Shown one piece after another: positions 1-7,220 of a stretch of 22,659 nucleotides of DNA (position 1 is its first letter; each line of letters opens with the position of its first letter). Under the pieces are notes generated by a model. The model ran no database searches. It worked only from the letters and a program-made list of their open reading frames with translations, and was not told the origin of the DNA. Source of the stretch: JAHEJX01 sp041605955. GTDB lineage: Bacteria > Actinomycetota > Acidimicrobiia > Spongiisociales > UBA5794. The stretch covers positions 1 to 22,659 of the forward strand of contig JBFIXI010000071.1 in the NCBI GenBank assembly GCA_041605955.1. The letters are read 5' to 3'. The translations under genes were made by a program, and so were the position numbers.

Positions 1-1
1 C

Positions 2-400
2 CGGCTGGTGCGTTCGGAGGCCCAGATCGGTTCGCAGCTGTTGGTGATCGCCACCAACGAGGCCTCGTACGGTACGGGGGCGGCCTCTGATCAGCTCATC
101 GGGCTGGCCCGCGTCAACGCGGCCGCCGTCGGCCAAGATCTCGTTCATGCCGCCATCACCGGCAGGTCGACGATCATCTCGGCCTCCGGAGACGTTCACG
201 AGCCCACCGAGCTCTTCGAGGAAACCGTCCTCTTGGGCCGGGTGAGGTTCCGCACCGCCGGGCCAACGCTGTTCACCCGGTTTGGTGACTGGTTGGTGCT
301 CGTTGCCATCGCGGGGGCGGTTGCCGCAGCACTGGTGCCCGGTGAAGACCGGCCCGAGCGACGCCAGCGAACGCAGGCGGCGACGGCTCAGCGCTCGTAG
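2..400 (+). CDS. lnt: Apolipoprotein N-acyltransferase, C-terminal part (5' end outside window)
   Basis: The reading frame is open from base 2 and ends at TAG 398-400, giving 132 residues of the C-terminus only. The stretches QLLVIATNEASYG, VNAAAVGQDLVHAAITG and RFGDWLVLV match the end of the nitrilase-fold domain of Lnt, followed by the final membrane helix (about LVLVAIAGAVAAALV). Lnt adds the third acyl chain to the N-terminal cysteine of lipoproteins at the outer face of the cytoplasmic membrane. The catalytic Cys of the family should lie just upstream of the window, so activity cannot be judged here. The first GTG at 8 is internal, not a start. The 3' end overlaps the convergent aminotransferase gene by 13 bp. 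Family assignment is fairly secure from these motifs; no full-length comparison was possible. Confidence 0.82.
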   Translation, partial: RLVRSEAQIGSQLLVIATNEASYGTGAASDQLIGLARVNAAAVGQDLVHAAITGRSTIISASGDVHEPTELFEETVLLGRVRFRTAGPTLFTRFGDWLVLVAIAGAVAAALVPGEDRPERRQRTQAATAQRS

Positions 401-1659
401 TTGGTCAGCGCGGCATCGATGATGTCGATGCCCAAATCGAGCTCCTCCGTCGAGATATTCAGTGGCGGGATGAAACGGATCACGTTGCCGTCGGGACCGC
501 ATGACAGGATGAACATGGCGTTCTCTTTGGCGTACGTGGACACCGCTTTGAAGGCGTCGGCATCGGGCGCGCGGTCCTCTCCCACCAGTTCCACCCCGAT
601 CATCAGCCCCAACCCGCGCACGTCGCCGATCGTGCGGTGCATCGCCTTCATCTCGAAGAAACGATCGAAGGCGTGCTCCGAGAGTTTGGGCACGTGCGGC
701 ACGACGTCGTGGAGCGATTCGACGGTGGCTGCGGCGGCGGCACAGCAGATGGGGTTGCCGCCGAACGTGGTGCCGTGCGATCCCGGGGGCCATTGGTTGA
801 GGAGCTCGGCGCTGGCGCCGACAGCAGACAGGGGCAACCCGTTGGCAATGGCCTTGCCCATCACCAGGATGTCGGGCCGCACGTTGTACACCAACGAGGT
901 GAACCAGTCCCCGGTGCGGCCAAACCCCGTCTGCACCTCATCAACGATGAGCAGGATGCCGTGCTCGTCGCAGATGGCTCGTAATGCCTCCATGAACTCC
1001 TGGCCGGCGGGGTAGTAGCCGCCTTCACCCTGGAGCGGCTCGACCAGGAAGGCGGCGATCTCGCCTGGAGTCACCTCGTGTTTGAGCATCAAGTGGAGAT
1101 CGGAGAGCGCCCGGGCGTTGGCTTCCTCCTGACTCATCCCCCAGCGGTAGGGGTGGGGGAACGACGTCACGAACACCGACCCCACCAGCGGGTGATAGCC
1201 CTGGCGGTATTTGGCCTTGGACGTTGTGTAGCTGACCGCCCCCATGGTGCGTCCGTGAAACCCGCCCCGGAACACGACAACCCCCTGCCGACCGCTGGTC
1301 TTGCGGGCCAGCTTGATGGAGGCTTCGACTGCTTCGGCGCCTGAGTTCATGAAGAGGAACATGTCGATGGAGGGCGGCGTGATCGACTCGAGGGCGGCGG
1401 CGGCCCGCACCAACGGCTCGTACAGGAACACCCCGCCGGCATGCCAGAACCGATCGAGCTGCTCTTGGATGGCGGCCTTGACGTGAGGCGGTTGATGGCC
1501 GAGACCAGACACGGCGATTCCGGTCGAGAAGTCCAGATACCTCTTTCCGTCCGCTCCGGTCAGCCAAGCACCCTCGCCCTTGACGATCTCGATCTTGGAG
1601 TCCCATGCGATTACCGGGGCGATCAGTTCTTGGTAGCGGCTGGTGATGTTCTCGCTCAT
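388..1659 (-). CDS. Class III PLP-dependent aminotransferase (4-aminobutyrate/ornithine aminotransferase-like)
   Basis: This 423-residue protein has the usual length and fold landmarks of class III (omega) aminotransferases. NSGAEAVE (105-112) and the GGFHGRTMG segment (about 132-140) form the phosphate/cofactor region. IVDEVQTGFGRTG (238-250) carries the PLP-pyridine Asp240, and MGKAIANGLP (267-276) carries the Schiff-base Lys269. VEPLQGEGGY is like GabT-type enzymes. It would move an omega-amino group (GABA, ornithine or similar) to 2-oxoglutarate; substrate cannot be fixed from sequence. The start ATG at 1659 is preceded by a near-ideal ribosome-binding site, AGGAGGAG. It is divergent from the YibE/F, DDAH-like and M20 genes, which suggests but does not prove a shared arginine/polyamine/GABA-type role. 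Confidence 0.92.
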   Translation of the reverse strand: MSENITSRYQELIAPVIAWDSKIEIVKGEGAWLTGADGKRYLDFSTGIAVSGLGHQPPHVKAAIQEQLDRFWHAGGVFLYEPLVRAAAALESITPPSIDMFLFMNSGAEAVEASIKLARKTSGRQGVVVFRGGFHGRTMGAVSYTTSKAKYRQGYHPLVGSVFVTSFPHPYRWGMSQEEANARALSDLHLMLKHEVTPGEIAAFLVEPLQGEGGYYPAGQEFMEALRAICDEHGILLIVDEVQTGFGRTGDWFTSLVYNVRPDILVMGKAIANGLPLSAVGASAELLNQWPPGSHGTTFGGNPICCAAAAATVESLHDVVPHVPKLSEHAFDRFFEMKAMHRTIGDVRGLGLMIGVELVGEDRAPDADAFKAVSTYAKENAMFILSCGPDGNVIRFIPPLNISTEELDLGIDIIDAALTNYER

Positions 1660-1829
1660 GTCTCTCCTCCTGTAGCGCGGGCAACTGCGTGACTGCCGGG
1701 CGGCGCGCTAAGGAGCAGCGAACAGGTTGCGGCGAGTCGTCAACGGAGTCCGTGCCATCGCCGCATTGTAAGGGATGGCGCTCCGAGCTCCTGCTCCTCG
1801 AAGGGGGAAGTGATCGGTATCGTGCCCGG

Positions 1830-3254
1830 GTGGACAGCCACCCTCCTCCAGGTGAAGGGGCCGTAGACGAGGCCGCTTTGGATGAGTGGCTCGAATTCAG
1901 CGAGCAACGCCTCGACGAAGCCGACGAGATGCCGCGGTGGTTGCGCTGGGGAGTCGGCCTCGCAGTGGCCGCCACCGTGCTGGGACTGATCGTGCTGTGG
2001 CCGTCGTCGACTGGAGTCGACCGCGGCGCACTCGGGGTACTCGGCGTTCCGAGCGCCTTCGATTCGGCCGAGATCGTCGATGTCGCCACCTCACCGTGCC
2101 CGTTCCTCGCCGAAGTCGAGTGTGTGTCTGTCGACTTCTTGTTGGAGACCGGGCCTGAGGCGGGGTCAACCTACACCCAGGCATTCCCCACCAGCGCAAC
2201 GACCCCCGACTTCGCCGCCGGGCAACGTACCGTGTTGTCCCGTCGCGAGCCGGAAGGCACGGTCGTCGAGGGGCGCCAAGCCCCCTGCGAATTCGACGCC
2301 ACCCAGGAGTGCCGCGTCCTGCGGATTCGGCTACACGATGAGGCGTCCACAATCGTGGAAACCGAGGTGACCCCGGACAACCTCGCATACAACTCATTCG
2401 CAGGCGATGGGCTCCACCTCGACCTCTTTCAAGAAGGCGACGAAGTAGTCGTATTCGGGGTGGCGCTTCCCACGCTCGCCTCGACCTACCAGTTCGCCGA
2501 CTTCCAGCGTCGGCCCCTTCTCTTCTGGCTGTTGGCGATATTCGCCGTCGCCGTGGTAGTCGTCGGCAGGCGGCAAGGATTCTTTGCCCTCGGCGGCCTG
2601 GTGTTGAGCGTCGCCGTGTTGTTGCTCTTCGTCGTGCAGGGGATCGTCGCCGGAGGCTCGCCGCTTCCGATTGCGGTAGTGGGAGCCGCCGCGATTGCGA
2701 TCATCACGTTGTACCTCGCCCACGGATTCACGACAGAGACGAGCGTGGCACTGCTAGGAGTCCTTGGCGCGATCGTGCTCACGGCACTTCTGGGCTCGCT
2801 CACGTTGGCCGTGGCCAACATCACCGGCTTCTCGTCGGAGGAGACCTCTCTGCTGACGCTCTTCGAGAACATCCAGGTCACCGGGCTGCTGCTGGCCGGA
2901 GTCGTGTTGGGGGCTGCCGGGGCACTCGACGACGTCGCCGTCACGCAGGCCGCGACGGTGCGGGAAATCAGCGCCGCCGATCCCGCGCTGGATCGGCGTC
3001 AGCTGTTTGATCGCGGTATGCGGGTGGGCCGCGACCACATCGCGTCCACCGTGAACACCCTGCTGCTCGCCTAGGCCGGGGCCTCGCTGCCGCTGCTGGT
3101 TCTCTTCGTGTTGTCCGAACAGTCGCTCGGCACCGTCGCCAACAGCGAAGTCGTTTCGATCGAGTTGATTCGCACAATCGTTGGCTCGCTGGGACTGTTG
3201 GCAACGGTGCCGTTCACGACGTGGCTGGCCGCGACCGTGACGTCGCGCTCCTGA
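1830..3254 (+). pseudogene. YibE/F-like family multi-pass membrane protein, interrupted by an in-frame TAG
   Basis: The frame runs from a GTG chosen at 1830 to TAG 3072-3074 (414 residues), then continues open for 59 more codons to TGA 3252-3254. An N-terminal cytoplasmic stretch is followed by a membrane helix (about residues 39-57), an extracytoplasmic domain, and a block of hydrophobic helices starting near FWLLAIFAVAVVVVG. The segment GAAGALDDVAVTQAATV is characteristic of YibE/F-like proteins. Directly after the TAG the same frame reads AGASLPLLVLFVLSEQ and then LIRTIVGSLGLLATVPFTTWLAA, the usual last two helices of the family; the TAG sits where members typically have Tyr (LAYAGASLPL). 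So the locus is a one-codon nonsense allele, a sequencing error or a read-through gene. The start is uncertain: an upstream in-frame codon at 1689 and an ATG at 1929 also exist. Biological function of the family is poorly known (putative transport). Confidence 0.82.
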
Positions 3255-3263
3255 GGTCGTCTG

Positions 3264-4121
3264 ATGTCGATCCCTTACGGCGTAGCCTCGATGGTGGAGC
3301 CGTTGCGGCATGTTCTGGTCCAGCGTCCCACCGCCGCTTTCGCCGCGGCGTTCGACGATCCCGCCAACGGATACCTGCGCCCGGTCGACTTCGACAGGGC
3401 GCGCCGGGAACACGGTGCCTTCTGCGAGCTACTGGCGTCGTTGGGCGTAACGGTTCACCAGCTCGACGCCGACTCACCGTATCCCGACCAGATATACACG
3501 TACGACCCCGCCCTGATAACCGACCGGGGAGCGATACTGTTGCGATCCGGCAAACCCTCCCGGCGCGGTGAGGAGGCCGTGCTCGGAGAGTGGTTCCGGA
3601 ATAATGGGATTCCCATCGTGGGCGAAGTCACGGCACCCGGCACAGTGGACGGGGGCGATGTGTTCTGGCTGCGTCCCGCTGAGATATGTGTCGGCCGCAC
3701 GCTCCGCACGAACCAGGCAGGTATCGACCAGCTGGCGGCGCTGCTCGATGCGACCATGCATGTGTTCGACGTGCCCTACGATCTCGGCCCCGCCTCCTGC
3801 CTGCACCTCATGAGCGTGATCTCCATGGTCTCTGACGATCTAGCCCTGGTCGAGTCGCGTCGCCTCCCCGCGGGCCTTCACGGGCTCCTCCGGGCCCACG
3901 GAGTGCGCCTCATCGAGGTAGCGGCCGGGGAGGTCGATTCGCTGGCAACTAACGTGCTCGCCGTCGAACCGGGGGTCGTGTTGGCCACGGCGGGCAACCC
4001 TGTGACGCGGGCGTCCCTCGAGAAGGAGGGCGTCGTGGTTCATGAGTTCAACGGATCCGAGATCGTCATCAACGGCACCGGCGGTCCGACGTGCCTCACC
4101 CGGCCCGTCCTGCGGTCATGA
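3264..4121 (+). CDS. DDAH / arginine deiminase-like hydrolase of the amidinotransferase superfamily
   Basis: This 285-residue protein has the pentein-fold landmarks: TYDPALITDRGA (79-90, with Asp81), KPSRRGE (97-103), the TVDGGDVFW motif (127-135), catalytic His181 in CLHLMS, and the C-terminal nucleophile Cys277 in GGPTCLTRP. Superfamily members hydrolyse or transfer guanidino groups (dimethylarginine to citrulline plus dimethylamine; arginine to citrulline plus ammonia). The Glu-Asp pair often seen at the first motif in DDAHs reads Tyr-Asp here, so the exact substrate is open. ATG 3264 has GAGG seven bases upstream, and only nine bases separate it from the natural end of the YibE/F frame. 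Its 3' end overlaps the M20 gene by ATGA. Cytoplasmic. I am confident in the superfamily, not in the substrate. Confidence 0.85.
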   Translation: MSIPYGVASMVEPLRHVLVQRPTAAFAAAFDDPANGYLRPVDFDRARREHGAFCELLASLGVTVHQLDADSPYPDQIYTYDPALITDRGAILLRSGKPSRRGEEAVLGEWFRNNGIPIVGEVTAPGTVDGGDVFWLRPAEICVGRTLRTNQAGIDQLAALLDATMHVFDVPYDLGPASCLHLMSVISMVSDDLALVESRRLPAGLHGLLRAHGVRLIEVAAGEVDSLATNVLAVEPGVVLATAGNPVTRASLEKEGVVVHEFNGSEIVINGTGGPTCLTRPVLRS

Positions 4122-5344
4122 GGCGCGCCGACCGCGGTCGTATCGAGCGGGATCTGGCCGCTTTGGTTGCGGTGCCGTCGATGACCGGCGACGAGTTCGC
4201 CGTGCAGGACATGATGGCCGAGCTGCTGGCGGACGCCGGAGCCACGGTGGAGCGGCTCACCGTCCCGTTGGCTGAGATCGAATCGGATCCGGGCTTCCCC
4301 GGGATCGAGGTCGACCGTGCCGAGCTTCCCATCGTGGCGGGGCGCCTCGGAGGCGGTCGACCCGGGCCCACCCTGATGCTGTGTGGCCACGTCGACGTGG
4401 TGCCGCCCGGCGAGCCGGACACATGGACGAGCCCGGCTTTCCAGCCTGAGATCCGGGCCGGGTCGATGTACGGCCGAGGCACGTGCGACATGAAGGGCGG
4501 GCTGGTGGCGGCTCTCGAGGCGCTGCGTCTGGTGGCGGGGGAGAACCTGGCCGGAGAGATCATCTTGCTGGCAGTGCCCGCTGAGGAAGACGGCGGATCG
4601 GGCGCGTTTGCGGCGATTCGCGCCGGCTACACGGCGGACGCGTGTGTGATTCCGGAGCCGACCAATATGGAGCTCGTGGTCGCCCATGGTGGCGCCATCA
4701 CTTTCACCCTCGATGTGCCGGGCAAAGCGGCGCACGCTTCGATGCGCCGGGAGGGGGTGTCGGCGCTCGACAACCTGGCTTACCTGGTGGACGCGCTCCG
4801 GGCCGATGAAGCAGCTCGCAATGCGGCCGAAGCCCGACCCGAGATGCAGGCGATCGGCCTGCCCTATCCGACCATCATCGGGCAGGTGGAGGGAGGCAAC
4901 TGGGCGTCGACGGTGATGGATCGGGTCATCGCCCACGGTCGGTACGGCGTGACCCTCGATCAGGACGGCGACGGCGCCGCCGGGGACCTCCGTCGTGCAA
5001 TCGAGCGGGCGGCAGCCGAGCACGAATTCATGGCTGAGCATCGCCCGGTCGTGTCGGTGTGGGGGGGCCGCTTCGACTCGTCAGCGATTGCCCCCGACCA
5101 TCCACTACCCATGTCGCTGCAAGCGGCCGCCAGTGCTGCAGAGGCTCGGGTGCCGCCCACCGTCGGGTTCCCCGGAGGTGCCGACATGCGGCTGTTCATC
5201 AACCAGGGGCACACGCCGACGGTCATGTACGGCCCAGGGGACGTCAGGGTTGCCCACTCGGCCGATGAACATGTACCCCTCGACGACGTGGCGGAGTGCG
5301 CCGAGGTCCTGGCGCAGTGGCTGCGGGCTCGGCTGGGCGGCTAG
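4118..5344 (+). CDS. M20-family metallohydrolase (ArgE/DapE/ACY1-like deacylase or dipeptidase)
   Basis: The start is placed at ATG 4118, whose ATGA overlaps the stop of the upstream gene (translational coupling); a longer frame from 4091 exists but is less likely. The 408-residue protein shows all the di-zinc ligands expected of the family: His91 in GHVDVVPPG, bridging Asp124 in GRGTCDMKGG, the catalytic Glu156 and ligand Glu157 in PAEEDGGSG, an acidic residue at EPTNM (Glu180), and His380 in VAHSADEH. The lid/dimerisation domain lies between (about 185-300). Relatives remove acyl groups from N-acyl amino acids such as N-acetylornithine or N-succinyl-diaminopimelate, or cleave small peptides. 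Its coupling to the guanidino hydrolase suggests an acylated arginine-like substrate, which is inference. Confidence 0.9.
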   Translation: MRRADRGRIERDLAALVAVPSMTGDEFAVQDMMAELLADAGATVERLTVPLAEIESDPGFPGIEVDRAELPIVAGRLGGGRPGPTLMLCGHVDVVPPGEPDTWTSPAFQPEIRAGSMYGRGTCDMKGGLVAALEALRLVAGENLAGEIILLAVPAEEDGGSGAFAAIRAGYTADACVIPEPTNMELVVAHGGAITFTLDVPGKAAHASMRREGVSALDNLAYLVDALRADEAARNAAEARPEMQAIGLPYPTIIGQVEGGNWASTVMDRVIAHGRYGVTLDQDGDGAAGDLRRAIERAAAEHEFMAEHRPVVSVWGGRFDSSAIAPDHPLPMSLQAAASAAEARVPPTVGFPGGADMRLFINQGHTPTVMYGPGDVRVAHSADEHVPLDDVAECAEVLAQWLRARLGG

Positions 5345-5348
5345 GCGC

Positions 5349-5410
5349 GTGACAGAAGGGGACGAGTCGGCTGACGCAGGCTGGTCTCCAGCCGGAGACG
5401 GAGCCGTCAC
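5349..5410 (+). other. Nested inverted repeats in the M20-DUF3105 intergenic space
   Basis: Three arms nest around one centre: GTGAC 5349-5353 with GTCAC 5406-5410, CGGCT 5368-5372 with AGCCG 5402-5406 (one base shared), and GTCTCC 5384-5389 with GGAGAC 5394-5399 around a 4-base loop AGCC. No T-run follows, so it is not a classic intrinsic terminator. It matches no riboswitch consensus that I can recall. It may be a transcript-end structure or chance in GC-rich DNA. The rest of 5345-5605 holds no convincing gene: the open frames there are compositionally unlike the neighbours. Confidence 0.3.
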
Positions 5411-5605
5411 ATCAAGACGATGCAGTGGTCCGCCAGCGCAGTCTGCAGCTGGGTTTACTATGTCGAGTGGTCGCTCCGGGAGCTTCGGCCGGTGTCACGA
5501 CGCCGGTTCCGCGCTGCGTGGTTGCCGAGGATGGCCGGAAACAAGCCAAACGGCGAGCGGTTCAGTGGCACCTGAGCCGCCGCGACTCACAACGGAGCTC
5601 TGGGA

Positions 5606-6241
5606 ATGCCAAAGCGAAAAGAGATGAAGCCGCGCCCCGCAGCGCAAACGGGACGCGCCAAGCAGCCGTCGCGTCAGCCCGCAAAGCCGACGGCTCCCGC
5701 CAAGAGCCGCGATTGGACGCGAATCGGTCTCATCTCCGGGGCGGTGGTTCTCGTAGGCGCTTTCGTGTGGTTCCTCTCATCCGGCGTCGCGTCGGAGAGC
5801 TCGGGTGCTCCGGATGGCGTCGTCAATGTTCCGATTGGGGCTCCAGAGCACATCGAGGGCGACATCTTCTACGAGGGACACCCCGCGGGCGGTCCGCACA
5901 ATGCGATTTGGCAGAACTGCGGGGCCTATAACGAGCCGATCAGGCCGGAGAACGCCGTGCACTCGCTGGAACACGGGGTGGTGTGGATCACGTATCCGTA
6001 CGGCGACACGACCGTCGATATCGACCGTCTCAACGGCTACACCAACCGCAATCCCAAGGTCCTGGTGAGCCCCGTCGAGGGACAAGAGATGCCGGTCTTG
6101 GTGACGGCGTGGGGCGTTCAAATGGAAGCATCCGACGCTGGCGACCCGAGAATCAACCAGTTCATCGTCGAATTCGTGGGCGCTGCCTCTGCGCCCGAGC
6201 CCGGAGCCGCGTGCAGCGGGGGTGTTGGGGTTCCCGGCTAG
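5606..6241 (+). CDS. DUF3105 family membrane-anchored protein
   Basis: ATG 5606 is preceded by CGGAG with eight bases of spacing. The 211-residue product has a highly basic N-terminus (Lys/Arg/Pro-rich, 1-38), one membrane helix (about 40-59) and an outward domain. That domain carries the DUF3105 signature: GGPHNAIWQNCGAYNEP (96-112) followed by AVHSLEHGVVW (117-127). Conserved His, Cys and Glu residues there look suited to metal or redox chemistry, but no function is established for the family. It lies next to, and convergent with, the metal-responsive regulator. A weak link to that locus is possible but unproven, because it has no operator of its own that I can see. Confidence 0.83.
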   Translation: MPKRKEMKPRPAAQTGRAKQPSRQPAKPTAPAKSRDWTRIGLISGAVVLVGAFVWFLSSGVASESSGAPDGVVNVPIGAPEHIEGDIFYEGHPAGGPHNAIWQNCGAYNEPIRPENAVHSLEHGVVWITYPYGDTTVDIDRLNGYTNRNPKVLVSPVEGQEMPVLVTAWGVQMEASDAGDPRINQFIVEFVGAASAPEPGAACSGGVGVPG

Positions 6242-6247
6242 GCCGAA

Positions 6248-6259
6248 CTGCCGCGGCAG
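6248..6259. other. 12-bp palindrome between convergent genes
   Basis: CTGCCGCGGCAG lies between the stop of the DUF3105 gene and the stop of the MerR gene. It could fold as a short hairpin on either transcript, but it lacks a U-tract, so a bidirectional terminator role is only a possibility. Confidence 0.25.
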
Positions 6260-6264
6260 CAAAG

Positions 6265-6723
6265 TCAATGGCGATGGGCGTGACACAGCGGGCTGTGTAG
6301 CTCGGAGACTTCCTCCAGCGGCTCATCGGCCGGCATGATGGTTTGGCAGCGAATCGGGTCCGCGCACTCGGCCGGATCGACTGCCTCGGCCCGAGCAGCC
6401 ATCCGAGCTAGTCGCTTTCGGGTCCGTTGCAGTGCGTCGATTCGCTCGTCGAGCTCCGCGAGGTGGCGAGCCAAGAGCGTGGCGACGTGCTCGCACGTGG
6501 AGTGTCCCCGGTCACGCTCGTCGAGAATCGAGGCAATCTCCGTCAGCGACAGGCCGGTCGCCTGGGCGTCACGCACGAACTCGAGCCTCTCGACGGTCGT
6601 GGGGCCGTACTCCCGATAGCCGTTGGGAGCTCTGGCGGGTTCCGGCAGCACTCCGATCTCCTCGTAGTACCGGATCGCCTTGGTGCTGAAGCCCGTGGCG
6701 CGGGCAATCTCGCCGATCTTCAC
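6265..6723 (-). CDS. MerR-family heavy-metal-responsive transcriptional regulator
   Basis: This 152-residue protein starts at GTG 6723 with KIGEIARATGFSTKAIRYYEE, the MerR winged-helix DNA-binding domain; NGYREYG (34-40) forms the wing. A long coiled-coil dimerisation helix follows (about 76-110). Cys77 (STCEHV) opens that helix, and Cys residues in DPAECADPIRC lie in the metal-binding loop; the tail ends CHAHRH. In characterised relatives, Cys at the position of Cys77 is found in divalent-metal sensors (MerR, ZntR), whereas CueR has Ser. Such proteins bind spaced promoters and unwind them when metal is bound. The two palindromic operators upstream fit self-regulation plus control of the pump operon. 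Only the metal is in doubt. Confidence 0.92.
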   Translation of the reverse strand: MKIGEIARATGFSTKAIRYYEEIGVLPEPARAPNGYREYGPTTVERLEFVRDAQATGLSLTEIASILDERDRGHSTCEHVATLLARHLAELDERIDALQRTRKRLARMAARAEAVDPAECADPIRCQTIMPADEPLEEVSELHSPLCHAHRH

Positions 6724-6740
6724 GACTTCATACTAGCTAT

Positions 6741-6766
6741 GACTTTCCAGTCGACTGGAGGGTCTC
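6741..6766 (-). promoter_or_regulatory. MerR-type operator and promoter of the regulator gene
   Basis: A 14-bp perfect palindrome TCCAGTCGACTGGA (6746-6759) sits in a longer imperfect dyad upstream of the regulator gene. Read on the minus strand, GAGACC (6766-6761) and a weak -10 near CATAGC flank it with 19-20 bp between them, as in MerR-regulated promoters. The -10 match is poor, so the promoter assignment is less sure than the operator. Confidence 0.7.
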
Positions 6767-6860
6767 CAAGCGGCTCATACCGTCGTTACTGTCCCGTCAG
6801 AATGTGCGCACCGCACGATTCGGGCCTGCCGTACCGAGCCGACACCGGCCAGAGGTCGAC

Positions 6861-6892
6861 TTGACCATCCAGTCGACTGGAAGGTGTATAAA
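6861..6892 (+). promoter_or_regulatory. MerR-type promoter/operator of the metal-efflux operon
   Basis: The -35 TTGACC (6861-6866) and the -10 TATAAA (6887-6892) are separated by 20 bp, longer than the usual 17 and diagnostic of MerR-family activation. The dyad at 6864-6885 fills the spacer and matches its own reverse complement at 10 of 11 positions per arm. It shares the 14-bp core TCCAGTCGACTGGA (6868-6881) with the other operator; the centres lie 122 bp apart. Transcription should start near 6899 and read into the SHOCT protein and the ATPase. Confidence 0.88.
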
Positions 6893-6935
6893 GAAAGCGT
6901 ATAGACATCCTGAACTAGATGTTGGAGGAGTTCCG

Positions 6936-7217
6936 GTGAATTCGATTCATGTGGGTTCGACTACCACCAGCCTCGGCCTGGCGGACGCCTGGGGCTGGGA
7001 TCACATGGGCGGTTGGGGATGGGTCATGGCGTTCTTCGGCCTCATCACGATGCTGGTGTTGGTGGCGCTCGTAGTCTGGCTGTTCGGCGCTGCCGGCCAA
7101 CTGCCTAGGCGTGGGGCCCCGGCCGCGACGGCACTCGAGTTGCTGGCCGCCCGGTACGCTCGAGGAGAGATCGATCGTGATGAGTATCTGGAGCGTAGGC
7201 GTGATCTGGAGGGCTGA
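6936..7217 (+). CDS. Small SHOCT-domain membrane protein of the metal operon
   Basis: The start is GTG 6936, chosen for the strong GGAGGAG at 6924-6930 five bases upstream; the longer open frame reaching back to 6804 would include the promoter and is rejected. The 93-residue product has a Trp/Gly-rich segment (AWGWDHMGGWGW, 18-29), one membrane helix (about 30-51) and a C-terminal SHOCT motif ending ARYARGEIDRDEYLERRRDL (72-91). SHOCT segments are short helical modules, often at the ends of membrane proteins, with a suspected oligomerisation role. It is the first gene after the metal-responsive promoter, and the ATPase starts three bases after its stop codon, so both are very likely cotranscribed. 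Its job, perhaps assisting the pump, is unknown. Confidence 0.85.
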   Translation: MNSIHVGSTTTSLGLADAWGWDHMGGWGWVMAFFGLITMLVLVALVVWLFGAAGQLPRRGAPAATALELLAARYARGEIDRDEYLERRRDLEG

Positions 7218-7220
7218 CGC

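Noticed and set aside
1025..2089. A 354-codon minus-strand open frame overlapping the aminotransferase
   Set aside because: It lies on the same strand in another frame, has low-complexity Ser/Arg content and would need the region upstream of the aminotransferase; that gene has the ribosome-binding site and motifs.
5425..5931. A 168-codon plus-strand frame running from the gap into the DUF3105 gene
   Set aside because: Arg-rich and unlike known proteins; it overlaps a frame with a ribosome-binding site, a membrane helix and the DUF3105 motifs.
6804..6935. A longer N-terminus for the SHOCT protein
   Set aside because: It would translate the spaced promoter and operator; GTG 6936 has a strong ribosome-binding site.
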